Below, one piece after another: positions 21,601 through 33,210 of a DNA stretch of 64,000 nt (the stretch's first letter is position 1; each line of letters opens with the position of its first letter). Source of the stretch: Sisyra terminalis. Taxonomy: Eukaryota > Arthropoda > Insecta > Neuroptera > Sisyridae. The stretch covers positions 26,947,001 to 27,011,000 of the forward strand of contig OY292275.1 in assembly GCA_958496175.1 (NCBI GenBank), in the 5' to 3' direction. A program made the position numbers and the translations under genes. The notes under the pieces were generated by a model. It worked only from the letters and a program-made list of their open reading frames with translations, was not told the DNA's origin and searched no databases.

Positions 21601-23249
21601 TCTCCTGACATAACAGAAACAAACGCGCATATGAATAGAATATTATGTAAAAATGGGAGACCATTTAAGCATCACTTGAATTCATTCGTAATTTTACCTT
21701 TTTTATTACCTTTTTTATGTTATTTTTGATTTGTAATGTTTACTAGCTTTAAGATATTTTTCAATGCACTTTTAATATAAGGTCAGTATTCATAAATTAA
21801 AAACAAAATAAAATCAATTTTCTCAGTTGAGAATACAGAACGTTGAAATTTTAAATACAATAAAACTTAAAGAGGAAATATTTAAAAAAATTATAAAACT
21901 TATAATTACTTAAAAATTAACTTAAAAATTATAAAAATTAGAAAAAAAAAACTGTTTTTTTTTTCTAATCGAGAAAAGTGTTAACAAAATAAAATTAAAA
22001 AAAGAAAGATATTATAGGTTTTTTAAATATCAGATTTTGAATTTATTTTTTTTATTTGTGCTTTGAAAGATTTTCTAAAAACTTTATTTTAATATGAGAA
22101 ATATCATTTCAGAAAATAATTTCAAAGCTAAAATATATCATTGTAGCACTCATTTATTTGAAAATGTGGATCAGATTAATTGAAATTGATATAGCAGAGG
22201 TATTAAGTGGTATCACTCTATTAAATTGCGTTAGGTTGTTAATATAACGTGGTTTAAACTCATGTATATACTGATATGAACTCACGTAGACTAAAAGGAA
22301 GTTATTAACTATACAAGCTTTAATAGAATATCATAGGCATGTAAACAATATTAACGGGTTAAATCGTTCTTGGTTCTTGGGGTTATTTTTTCAAAAATTT
22401 AATATTGAATTATGATTTAAGGTGTATATAAACAATTCATTTCATGTGACAACTCTAAAACCTACTTTTCATATACATGTACTTAAAAAAAACATAAGAA
22501 AATCTTTAATCAAATAAACCATATCTTCAAAACAAAATTGTGTAGTATCCTTCTAAAGCAAAATCAAAGATATCAATAACGAAAGGAAACATCTTATTTA
22601 ACTATAATGAATGTAAATAATAGTTTCCTTAAGATTGAAAACTACTTGTATCCAACTAACAAATATCAACAGAATTTGCGATTTTCAACTAATTTGTGGC
22701 GGCTGTTTCAATAAACATTATTTTCAACAACTAATAAGTTAGATTTGCTAAAGTTAGCCTATTATCAAAGGATTTAATAACTTAAGTTTTCGATGGAGCT
22801 TATTAGTTCAATATGCTGACTATAAATATTTAATAATGAAAAGACAGAGGTGATTTTAAATTGATTGAATATCAAAATTTATAAAAATTAAATATCAAAA
22901 CTACGAAAAAACGAAAATATTTATTTAAATTTTCGATTCCTCTTACAAAAAAGTTAATTAGAAACTTCGTTATAAAAGCAAAATTGATATATTTTTGTTT
23001 TTATTAACTTTATACATCAAATTTATTTTTTTCACAAAATGTTAATGACCTAAATAGAAATCTCAGTCTACATAGTGTTTAAATGAATATTCATAAGATT
23101 GTGGATTATACAAAAAATTCTTTTCAAAGTTTTGATTTTTAATTTCACTTTTTTTTTTGTTTTCATTAGTCTGGTGACACGCAATTTGCTTAAATTAAAA
23201 TTAGATTTTTTCGTTAACAGAAAAGGACAAAGTCTGTCTCTCTCTTTGT
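21601..23249. other. AT-rich spacer
   Basis: No frame, repeat terminus or RNA gene is supported up to about 23220, where CT-rich sequence (GTCTGTCTCTCTC) begins in front of the LTR. Confidence 0.5.
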
Positions 23250-23645
23250 GCCATGCCGGCACGCGATTAGCTGAGTGACTCTTTCTTTCTCCCACCAATG
23301 CGAATGCACACATAGATTATTCGAGAAACGTCTAGTAAGTGATAGAACATTAGCAAACATTGGAGTACATTCTAGAATGTTGGGTTGCGGGTATATAAGG
23401 CGCTCAGTTCAAGCCAAAAGTTAGTTCTGTATCGAAGTTCAGTTTGAATTTCCGTACAACAAAGCGATTGCAAAGCGATTTTTATTGGGATTTCGATTTA
23501 AAAGTGATTATTGTCATTTAAGTTATTGTTTTGACAAATGTTTTAATAAAGTGATTGTGAAGTGTGAAAGTGATTATTTATTTCCAAAGAAAATAAAGAA
23601 CTCATAACGCGAGCTCAAGTTACAGTTTCGAGACGTCACGTTACA
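23250..23645 (+). mobile_element. Solo LTR, probably Ty3/gypsy-like, plus strand
   Basis: The segment has the architecture of an LTR: upstream regulatory DNA, a TATA box (23392-23399), an initiator, a leader with AATAAA signals near 23548 and 23600, and an end in CACGTTACA (23645). The end resembles that of the LTR at 42714-43136 (minus-strand ...AACGTAACA). The two also share GATAGAACAT, an AAACnnnGGAGT-like block and ACATTCT upstream of TATA. No primer-binding site or gag follows, so it is a solo or truncated LTR. The left edge is uncertain (TGTGCCATGCC at 23250 is my best guess) and no target duplication was found. An alternative is a detached heat-shock gene promoter, which its HSEs also fit. 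Confidence 0.55.
23317..23426 (+). promoter_or_regulatory. Heat-shock-like core promoter: two HSEs, TATA, initiator
   Basis: HSE-like units at 5-bp spacing are GAT-TTC-GAA-GTC (about 23316-23332) and GTA-TTC-GAA-TTG (about 23365-23383). The second contains a perfect 14-bp palindrome ACATTCTAGAATGT (23368-23381). TATATAAG lies at 23392-23399 and an arthropod-type initiator TTAGTT at 23421-23426, placing the start 31 bases after the first T of TATA. A CTCTCTC run at about 23237 could bind GAGA factor. All spacings match a working insect promoter; activity is inferred. Confidence 0.65.
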
Positions 23646-24553
23646 ATATATTACAGTCTTTCTACGAAATATAATTTGATTAAAATATAATATTATGTAA
23701 TGTTAATACTCATAATGCTTACTAAATTTTTACCTTAAATATTCAATAAAGTAAATTTAAATTATTTTTTTATCTGAACAAGGCTTAAGAATCTAAAAAA
23801 GGGAATCGTTTGAAATCATATTTTACTCATAAAAGTCGATCATGTCTGTTGCTTAAATTTTCTCAAATTCTTGTCTCAGTCAAATTCTTGGTAGGCTTGC
23901 AATACAGGAAATTTTCAGATTTAATAGATAATCGACTAACTCATAAAAAACGCTCAGTAAATATTATTTATCATTTTTATTTGATAAGATTTATCTTGAA
24001 TAACAAAAAATAATCTTATTTGTCGCTACGTCAAATTATGTCAAACGACAAAAAAAATTGTACACCAAAAATAAACTTGTTTTTTGTAGTTCTGTAAAAA
24101 GTTCTTGATTTATTTATAGCTATGATTGAAATAAACCTTAATTCTTCAAATGTGGTTTTAATTTCTTTAAAAAAAAACAGTGTGTGTACTTACGTACACG
24201 CGTGAGAAGTTATACTTCTATGTCATAGTTAAAAAGATGTTTTTAATTCACTTCCGGAGCCTCTTCCGGTAAAGCCTAAAATGGCACACCAGTTATAAGA
24301 TTTGTGATTGCTAAAATGTGACACAATTTCAAACTCAAATTACTTTTAATATCAAAATACATAATAAGAAAACGTATGTGTAGCGGCGAAGACAAAGACA
24401 AATAATATAAAGTCTAAATACATTCATTATAGTGGAATACAAATATAATAATATAATATCTATTGGTTCGAATTTGAACTACTATTTTATTAGTTTCAAC
24501 ATGAAAGAAATTTTTAAGGTTCTTTTGAATTAATTTAATTTATTGTGTTTCAA
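23646..24553. other. AT-rich spacer
   Basis: The 67-codon frame at 23810-24013 has no recognisable motif. A slightly GC-richer patch around 24190-24290 (TACGTACACGCGTGAGAAG) may be an old repeat fragment, but I could not delimit it. Confidence 0.45.
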
Positions 24554-24562
24554 TTCCGCTAC

Positions 24563-24590
24563 GTTTCATCACGTATGGTTACTTTTTCAG
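24563..24590 (-). ncRNA. Hammerhead-like core motif (degenerate), minus strand
   Basis: The minus strand reads CTGAAAA...GAAACGTAGCGG. The first strand departs from CUGANGA at one base. GAAACGTAGCGG is shared with the plus-strand motif at 26039-26066. The two copies face each other around the Helitron at 24864-26001. Confidence 0.3.
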
Positions 24591-24863
24591 ACATTTCCTA
24601 CAAAAAAATAATATGAACATATACAACATAATACAATACCCAATTTATACCTTACAAAAAATAAAATTAATTTTGACTATAGCGATTCTTAGTAGTAACG
24701 ATAGTAACCTGTGACCTTACATAGTTGGGCTGATTAACTCTTATGTTTGTTTATTAAATTATTTGAACTTTTGTTGCAATTATAATAGAATTGTCATTTT
24801 TGTTATTTGTTTTTGTATTTTTCAAGGTATAAACTGTATATTGTATTATCTTTTATATGTTTA

Positions 24864-26001
24864 CTAGTAGTTGCCCGTTGCATTCGTAACTAAAGGTTTT
24901 ATCTCAATAAAATGTTTAATATGAGGTAATGTAGAGTTAATCAACTATCGAAATTTTAAATTTAATAATCAAAGTGTTGTTAATATAAAAAAATTATCTA
25001 AAATTATATTAATAAATAAAATATAAGTGCTTTTTTTTATATCATTTTAATAATATTTTAAATAACGTCATTTCACTAAATTAGTATGAAAGTTTAATAC
25101 TTATGTAGTACTTATACCATATGCGATTTTAAATTTTGGTTCGTTTTTCAACAATCAAACTTTTTAAATCTATTTTATTTTATGAACCAATGGTCGTGAT
25201 CTGGAGTAATTATATATTCGGCTGAAAAGCATTAAGATTTTTCTCCATATATTTCACTGTCAATTAAAATATAAAATCTTTGATACTAACTTTTTTTCGG
25301 TATTTAGAACAATTTGAAAACCAATAATTGTCATTGAAAATAAATAAAATATTCGAATTTACTTCCACAGTTTCCATCTTTTTCCAACAATTTTGTTTGT
25401 ACAACGTCCAAATGTGCGAAATCGAATAGTTTTTTAGTCATGTTAACTAACATAAAAGTCATTCTTTTTTTTTCGTTTTACATTGTATTTTCAAATATAA
25501 ATGCACATTTGTGTCGATGAAATTTGGAAAGTGTTTTTCTTATACGATGCAGATATATAATAAGAAAGGATTTTTGAAAATTTCTCCCCTGAAAGAGTGA
25601 AAAACGGTAGCAAAGTTTGTAAGGGATAATGTTTAGTAAACAATCGAAATTTCAAATTAAATAATTAATCAAAGTCCGTTAAAAGTGAAACGTTATTACT
25701 GCTTAGTATAAAACAAAGTTGATTTATTATTAGAAACAAAAACTTAGAGGCTGCATAAAACTTTAAACTCTGATAAGTAGATATATCTGAAAAGGTTAAG
25801 TTAAGTTTATAAATGAGCATTATGTTTTTTGGCTTTGATATATTGTAAACCTGAAAATCCGAAATACGTATTCACAAATAAATACATTAGTGAGTGAGTA
25901 ACCTTACCATCGTATTTAATGCGTAAGTGGGGATAAAAAAGCGCATGCGCATAGCCCGTTCTGCACGGACGTACGGCAAGATAGCCAATTTATATATAAG
26001 A
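24864..26001 (-). mobile_element. Non-autonomous Helitron with both termini, minus strand
   Basis: On the minus strand the element begins A|TCTTATATATAAATTGGC, with the required 5' TC, and ends GAATGCAACGGGCAACTA followed by CTAG|T, with the required CTRR end between A and T. Length is 1138 bp. The 5' part contains GCCGTACGTCCGTGCAG and GGGCTATGCGCATGCGC, a style common in insect Helitrons. Near the 3' end two related blocks (about 24940-25000 and 25635-25690) share ATCGAAATTT...AATCAAAGT. No Rep/helicase frame exists. Helitrons leave no target duplication, so the boundaries rest on the termini alone. Confidence 0.65.
25941..25950. promoter_or_regulatory. GCGCATGCGC palindrome, NRF-1-like site
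   Basis: The 10-bp perfect palindrome GCGCATGCGC stands out in AT-rich DNA and matches the NRF-1 (insect Ewg) half-site pair. It lies in the 5' part of the minus-strand Helitron, so it could be spread by the element. No promoter follows it here. Confidence 0.3.
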
Positions 26002-26038
26002 TGTATGATTATAATACTTTAATGTACCAATTAGATTC

Positions 26039-26066
26039 TTGAGGAAGTCACGATTCATGACGAAAC
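26039..26066 (+). ncRNA. Hammerhead-like motif with intact helix II
   Basis: TTGAGGA (26039-26045) differs from CUGANGA only at the first base. It is followed by a perfect 4-bp helix GTCA/TGAC (26047-26050 with 26058-26061) closing a 7-base loop, then GAAAC (26062-26066). The following GTAGCGG matches the opposite-strand copy at 24563. Loss of the first core C would be expected to impair cleavage. Helices I and III are not obvious. Confidence 0.35.
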
Positions 26067-26081
26067 GTAGCGGTAAATTAA

Positions 26082-29013
26082 ATTGCTCCAAAAAACCTGA
26101 AAAATTTATTTTATGTATAATTATATGAGACCTGAGGATAATATATTAGAGTATTAGTTTTAACTGTCATTTCGATTTCATTCAATCGCTAATTTTAGCC
26201 ATTTATCAGTTGTGTCAGTGTTGGACTGTGAACATTTCACGAAGAATTAATGGTTTTCAAATAAATTACGAATTGATTAGTTATACTTAGATAATGTATG
26301 TCTACACATTTGGTTACTTGTACAAAATGAATTTTTCATACTATATGAATTATCGGTTTAACCGAATTATCAGCATGGGTCACATGTTCGAACCATACTT
26401 ATCGAAATCATGTACCGTATAGAAATAGATTATTGCCATAAAATATAATGGATAAATATGTTTAAGCAATCGCCAATAGCTACATCCTAAAAATTATTTT
26501 TATACTATAGTAATTGCATATTTTATTTACTTATTTAGGTAGATATGTATTGAAACTGACTATTAAATCAAATAAAGAAAAATATAATGTAATGTATATG
26601 TATCAATGTACAATATGTTTTATCCGAGAAGGCATCATAACACCAATGTAACACTTTTGATATTATGAACTAAATTTGTTATTAAAGGAGAATTCACGTT
26701 TTTGATCATCGCTTAATTATAATTACATCTTATATAAAATTCAAATTATGATGCAACTGTTAACTTTTTTGTTAACTGACGAGTTTGCAATCTAAAAATA
26801 TTGACTTTATTGTGTCAATAATATTCCAAAATAAACTTACGGAAGTTTGTTTGTTTTTTGATATTTCATAATCCTTTCTCATAATAATTACCTGTCATGT
26901 AATTTTTCTATAGAACTAGAAGAATTATATGAAATAGCATTGCAATTTTGCGTTCATTTGTCATGCGAGAAAATGAAATATCATATATGGAGTTTTGCGT
27001 ACGTGAATGAATATTAAGATAGAATATTTTGCATGAAGTACAATATGTTTGCTAAAATGTGAAGCAATTTCACAACCCAGAAGTCATTATATATTAATGC
27101 AGGTCATTTCAGAATTAAGTTTTTGTCTTTTATGAATGTTGATTTGTGGCAAAATACGATAAGTTTTAGTCACTTGATTCTCTTTATAATTCAGCGTTTC
27201 CTCTACCCGTATAATTTTATTAACTAGGAATTATTATTATAACTATAAAGATATTATTTTATAGCACACATATTATTATGTTTCATTTATAAACTAAAAT
27301 ATGTGCGCCTCTCCGCAAAGGTTTCCTAAAGATATTACTCCTAGCAATTATTATCACATTACAGTTTCCCTTCAACTAATTTAAACTCAACTAGAAATTA
27401 TTTATCGTCCATCTTTTAAGTTGTGTACCCTACAGAAAAATATTTCTTAAATAATTTAAAAACTGTAGATTCTACAAAAGAATAAACCTCAATGATTTAT
27501 ATTTAATTAATATTTACTGGTATTTTTAATGAATGTTAAAAGTTTTTTTCCCTAATCAAATTGAAAATATTTGGGTTTTGTTTAGTCGAAAATTTCATTT
27601 TTTACTAATTTTACGTAAAACAACCAAAGAAGTAAGATAAAACGAAAGTGAAAAATGAAAATTACAAAAAAATGGGTGTAATTTCAAATATATAACTTAT
27701 TTTTCACAAATAATACTCGGAAGTATGGTTGATTCTTCCAAGTGGAAAATTTGTTTATTAATTCAATTTAATTAAAATTTAAATACATTTTATTTTATGC
27801 TATAAGGTATGAGTTATATCAAACGAGTAGATATTTAACGAAGTACTGAGGTAACAAAGGCAGTTTCAAAACAAACAAAAAATCTGTAAATGCAAGTATT
27901 ATATGCCCTAGAAGGGCGAAAAATTATTTAGTGGTACTACGTTTTAGCGGTTTTACCATTCCTGTAGCATTTTTAATTATTTCACATTTTTTTTGTGAAA
28001 AATGTAATATGATGGTAAGAAACGGATACGAGTATTGTGCCAAGATTAATGTAAATACTTAGTAAAATAAGTAGCAGTTATCAACTTCTCCCTACAATAT
28101 TGTTAGTATGAGAATCACTTATGATGTATAACGGTTATGAAGATAATGAATACGGAAATAGGAAATATATATGCAACATTACACATATGCAAATAAGAAG
28201 TTTTAAAATAAAAACAGAAATAAGTTGCAATGCGATGAGAACTGAAAAAAAAACAACTAAAGGTCATAAAATAAAGTATGAATTAAACAAACACTACTAT
28301 CAGATTTTCATGGGATTACATTACAGACAAAACAATATTCTATGACCTATGTCGGTGTTTTCAACCATCAACAAATCATCGCTTATTCAATAAAATAATT
28401 GAAAATATATTCTCTTTTAATCTGAAAAACAATTTTTGGTTTCATAAATGTTCAATTAATCCTATATTGGTTAGATCAATTAATTAGTCCATATAATACG
28501 GTATCTGTTTAATTACTATTGTACGGTACGTTACGAATTATCATAATGTAATTATTCCCAATACAGCATCGTACTACATCTAGCTAAAAGAATGTTTTTC
28601 ATTTTCCAAAAAATATATACGATGCTAATTGTCTCTCATTTCAACATCGTAAAATGTTCACGTAGGAGTGACACTGCTCCTGTTGCATAATAATCACAAT
28701 AGGCTTGTCACATGATATCTATTATGACACAGTTTATGGCTGTCTTTAGTTTCCATTGATTCGTGTTATACGTCAGTAACCAAAGATAACTGGTCCTCAG
28801 CTAATTACAAAGGTGTACAAAAAAAAAAATCCATAGTGTAAACAAAACGAATATAGAAATACGTATTTTTGACAACTTTGAACACAAATCTGAGTTTTAA
28901 AATTTTTGGTGGATTAGAATTTTCATAAAAATGATGGTTTAAGGAAAGAATCATCAAAGCAGTCGCTATCGACTTCTTGGGGTTGGTATAACACTATTGG
29001 AGAATTTATTAGA
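26082..29013. other. AT-rich sequence without recognisable gene
   Basis: A 74-codon plus frame (28121-28345) shows no domain. Around 28640-28760 the sequence is a little less AT-rich and has a small hairpin (AGGAG...CTCCT), but no repeat ends are visible. Confidence 0.5.
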
Positions 29014-29021
29014 AACTAGAT

Positions 29022-29628
29022 TAGAGGTGAGCAACTTTTTTTATCATCGGGAAAATTTTCGGGTCAGAAAAAATTTAATGATTTAACCTTGTGATACCAG
29101 GTGGAGTATATCATACACCCCATCAAATTTTTCGAAATATCAATGAAAAATTTAGGGTACGAGAGATATTCTACACGGCAAATAAAGGGATATGAAATTT
29201 TTTTAATTTAAATGAAAAATTTAAAAGAATAGATCTATTATCAAACTAGAACACTGCTTGCACAACTTTTCATTTATGCCGCGGGCTAACTTGAACATCG
29301 TAAAGGGGCGGATTAGGCCTGTAGGTCGGCAATTACCTACGACTGATCTAGAGAGTTGATTGGAAGTCGAAGAAAAAATAGTTCTTGATATGTAAATAAC
29401 CTCATATGTATGTAAAATGTTTGAATGTTTTTATTATTGAAATTTGTTTACACATAAATATTACTAAACAATGGAATGAAATTGAAAAAAAAACGTTTAA
29501 AATTGTAAAATAAAAGTGCAAACACTGATAGTTTTATTTTATTTAATTGGAAATTCCTTTTTTGGAGTTCGATGAGAGATTTCAAACATTGTGTCGGAGT
29601 TGATTATTAAAAAGTTAGGGCACCCCTG
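29022..29628. mobile_element. hAT-type MITE with decayed termini
   Basis: The left end TAGAGGTGAGCAACTTTTT and the right end, read inward, CAGGGGTGCCCTAACTTTTT form inverted repeats of the CAGGGGTGnnCAACTTTTT type. The 607-bp interior has GCCGCGGGCTAAC and GGATTAGGCCTGTAGGTC blocks and no long frame. The candidate flanking octamers (aactagat, gtttaggt) match at only 4 of 8, so the insertion is old or an end is a few bases off. Confidence 0.55.
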
Positions 29629-29873
29629 GTTTAGGTTGTAACAATACATTAAATCACGCATTTTGAGTTTCTCATTCTTCAATTTTAGAGAAAATCTAAC
29701 ATTTTTTAACTTTTTGTATTTTTTTTAAATATTCAATACTTTCACGTTGTGTATTATTCATGTTTGTTTATTATAAATTATGTTAATTACAAATTATTCA
29801 AGTTTGGTGTCAACAAGGTCGTATATGACTTTCGATTGTAAGAAAATAAGTTATTCGAAAATAAATAAGTTAA
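29629..29873. other. AT-rich spacer between MITE and LINE
   Basis: A/T-rich sequence with no feature seen. Confidence 0.5.
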
Positions 29874-30763
29874 TTTTTTTTTTGTTATTATTCCTTAACC
29901 TCCCACTAAGCACCTAGGTCCTTAGCGAATTATTCAGGACGTGATAACTGTTTATCGTTCACATTTATAAATTTTTTATTATTTCGGAGTCACAATTAAT
30001 TAATTATGAGTTATTATTTATGTCGTATGTCTTAATTTTCTTTATTCTTTTCACAATGCGTTTCAACAGCGTATTATATCTTGTATGAAATTTGTTTATA
30101 TGTTTATATTTGTTTATAAGTATATCACCTAATAATTGCAATTTGTCGTCTTGTCCTACTCTTGAATTGGTTGTGCCTACCAACACAATTCAATATTTAT
30201 TTATTAGTTAATTATTTGTTCGTTTTCACTAGAATTAGTTTTATCCACTTTTATTTAATTAAATTATTTATTTTGATTTACTTTTTATTAATTAGTATTT
30301 ATTTGAATCGGTCCGTAAGTTGCAAAATTGAGGGTCTTTTTAGTTTTTTATTCTCGGTGCTATTGTCGAGTAAATTGAGAGCTAGCTGGTTAGGATGGTT
30401 GTCCAGCTACATTTGATAACTTTTAGCACGCTTTGAAATAACATCCTTAACTTTATCAATTTGAAGATCCTCGTGTATGCGGTCGTCGTTGATATACCAT
30501 GGTACGCCTATTATTTTTCTTAGTTTTGGATTGAAATCACTGGATGATTCTATATTGGAGTGAGATGCTGGACTCCAAAGTTTCAGTCCATATGTCCAGA
30601 ATGGTTTCAATACTGATTTGTATATCGCTATTTTGTTTTCAATAGATAGTTGCGACTTATGCTCAATCACCCAGTATGGTTTTCCAAGTTTTTGGTTCAG
30701 CTGCTTTCTTTTTTCTTTAATGTGATATGTGAAAAGAATAAAAAAAATTATGTCAGATAACAT
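29874..30763 (-). pseudogene. Jockey-like LINE: ORF2 C-terminus and 3' UTR
   Basis: On the minus strand the frame from 30763 reads the post-RT thumb of jockey-clade ORF2. KKRKQLNQKLGKPYW is followed by SQLSIENKIAIYKSVLKPFW, TYGLKLWSPASHSNIE, then VPWYINDD...DLQIDKV. A TAG at 30407-30409 breaks it, but the same frame continues (HPNQLALNLLDNS, KKLKRPSILQLTD) to TAA at 30299-30301. This is the family's usual C-terminal end, with no RNase H, as expected of jockey. A 3' UTR of about 420 bases leads to an A-tail (poly-T on the plus strand at 29874-29883). The catalytic RT domain is missing, so the copy is 5'-truncated. The plus frame at 30162-30416 is its shadow. Confidence 0.85.
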
Positions 30764-31301
30764 AATTAATTATATTTATTAATAGTTTCTTATTTTTCAG
30801 CTGCGACATGGTTTCCAGGGTTCACTTCAAAGAATTGAGGAATCTTGTGAAGTTCTACTTTTTGCCTATTTCGTTGGGTAGATCTTGTCCTGATGGTGTA
30901 AGAGACCAATAACGGGTCAATATTAAGCACACTGTCAAAATTCTATTTAGTTTAGTAAAAGCCGTAGGAGAAAACGGTGTGGCCTATTACCAACCTTAGT
31001 CACATTTATTGGTCTTATTTGTTGGTAGGTAGAGGAATTATTTCCCAGATATTGTGCCTTATTTGATTTACAGTTATTATGACTTTGTAGTTCATTATTT
31101 GTTCATAACTTCTTTCACGTGGCGTTAACGATTTTGGTTCACTCTTTCATTGTGGTTTGAATCTCCATGGTTTCATCTGTGAATGCTATCTTGGTAGTTT
31201 AAAGTGAATTTTCGTTGCCGGGGATTCCTTGGTGGAAGCAAACGCAGACGTTGATGATTTTTGTTGAATTTGACGTTTTTTTTTATTTAATTGGCTATGT
31301 A
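30764..31301. other. Spacer with a splice-acceptor-like site
   Basis: At 30785-30801 the plus strand reads TTTCTTATTTTTCAG|CTGCGACATGG, a good 3' splice acceptor followed by 36 open codons (DMVSRVHFKELRNLVKF near the start). Composition is less AT-rich than average through 31260. No family is recognised, and the frame soon closes. It could be a gene-exon remnant or chance. Confidence 0.3.
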
Positions 31302-31309
31302 GCTCTAGA

Positions 31310-31655
31310 TCAGTGGTTTCCAACCGATTTTGGGCCATGGCTTACCAAGGTATTTCTTAAATTCTGATGACTTCCCTCCCTAGTGATATTTCAATTTTAT
31401 TAGTCAAAATTGTAAGGTTATTCAGCTGAAAGAAGCTTAAAATTCCATAAAATTGAAAGAGAAAATTAAAAAATAAAAGAACACTTAAATAAATAAAGTT
31501 TCCAAACATAATAAAGCACTGAAATGCATAAATATAAAATATTTTAAAGAAACATTATTTTGAAATGCATGAAAAGGAATTCGCTGTTATTAACTCATTC
31601 TCGAATTAGCCCATGACCCATCAAAATCTTGCTATGCTCCACATTGGGAAAGACG
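31310..31655. mobile_element. hAT-type MITE with 7/8 target duplication
   Basis: The left end TCAGTGGTTTCCAACC followed by GATTTTGGGCCATGG is a classic hAT terminus. The right end ...CCACATTGGGAAAGACG is a decayed inverse of it. The flanks gctctaga (31302-31309) and gctcttga (31656-31663) match at 7 of 8. The interior of about 346 bp has no coding potential; its size is like that of the elements at 9366 and 58930. Confidence 0.65.
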
Positions 31656-31663
31656 GCTCTTGA

Positions 31664-33210
31664 ATAATTCACCATTGTTTTCTAAATTTTTCACTATGCT
31701 TACTGAAGATTTTGAATCTGTTATTATGGAAAGTGTGTTCTTCGAAACAATTGAAAAGCTTACTAGTAATTTGTTGCGAAACGCTTCACAATCTGGTACA
31801 CATTTCATCACTTTTTGTCATCTAGATAGTTGTCAGTAAATAATATTGTGCAGAAAAAATATTTTTGGAACATTTTGTAAAAAAATATTTTGATAGATGA
31901 TTGGTGAAGTTATTTTTTTCGGTTTGATTGAAGAGGGATATCTCAGGTTTTGAAATGTTAGTAGACCAGAATGGGAATGGATTGAGTTTTTTTTTGCTGA
32001 TTTTTTTGATACTTTGAATAATTTATTTTGAGCATATTTTAATTTCAAACAGCTCACCTTGGTAACTCAATAGTATATGATCGAAAACTCGTGCATAGTA
32101 GGAATCAATAATTTAAATACTTTTGTTATTGTTTTCGTCTTTTTCATAAATCTGTAGTTAGAAAAACGTCTTGATAATGAAAAACAGTGTTTTACTTCAT
32201 GATTACTGAAGCATTTGAAAGAAAATAATAAACTTTATTTTTTTAAATAGCTTCGATTAATCTACTACTGACTACCAACATTGGATTAGTGGATCCGTAA
32301 GCCGTTGTTATAAAAAAAAAAAAGAAATGATTTAGTCGAAAAAATAAAATGTTTTTCTCTTATTTTGAATCAATTACATGTAGAACCTAACTAAGATATT
32401 GTCTGTTCACTGTTCATCCTTTGGTTTATTGCATTATTTATTTGTATGGAAACCATTTCGCTTTTATTCCGTCTTCAGAGTTGTAGGTCAATAAATCTTA
32501 TGTTAGAGTGTGAAACGTACGATAGTGTTCTATTAAAATGATGTGCTTTTTTTTTATTAAAAAATTTCAAATGAAATCACTTATTTAAATAACTAATAAA
32601 TAAAGAAAATTAAGCGACCACACCAAAGAAGGCACATTTTTTGTATTTGTTTAGTAAAGTAGTGCTTCTGTAGGGTATCACTATTTTAATAAAATATTTT
32701 AAATAGATAAATAAATCAAAATAAAGCGATAAAATATTATTTTTCGTTCTTTATTTACAATTCAAACATCTATTAAAAAACAAACATTAAGGCATACAAA
32801 AATTAGAATGATAAAATTAAAATTTTAAATCTATTTAACAGTATAGATAACACAATAAAAAACGTTCACATATGAGTTTGACTCAACGCAAAAAGAGTTT
32901 CATACTAAAAGTGGTGTTTCTCAGAGAACTTTTTTTACAATTCTTTTTCAACTTTGAATAATACTTAAGCTTTTTTACTAAACACACACTAATGCATCAC
33001 TACAGAAAAAATCCTCTTCGAGGCAACGTAAAACAGTGTAAATATTCAACCAAAATATTCGTCCAAAATGCGATAAATTGGCCCAATTTATTAGCCTATA
33101 GTCCAGTGATGATATACTTTTGTAAAATAGTAGGTAAAATTACCTTTATATAATTTTTCGTACTAACTTTTAAGGGACCTAGTCAGTAGTATCACGTATA
33201 AGTATATATT
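31664..33210. other. AT-rich spacer
   Basis: Short minus frames (for example 31833-32057) have no domain. A weak hammerhead-like motif lies at 32456-32478 on the minus strand. Nothing else is supported. Confidence 0.5.
32456..32478 (-). ncRNA. Weak hammerhead-like motif, minus strand
   Basis: Minus-strand CTGAAGA (32478-32472) and GAAA (32459-32456) stand 12 bases apart. The GAAAC is GAAAT here and helix II pairs poorly, so this is probably a relic of the same repeat class or chance. Confidence 0.2.

Noticed and set aside
30162..30416. 84-codon plus-strand frame
   Set aside because: It is the antisense of the jockey-like ORF2 C-terminus on the minus strand.
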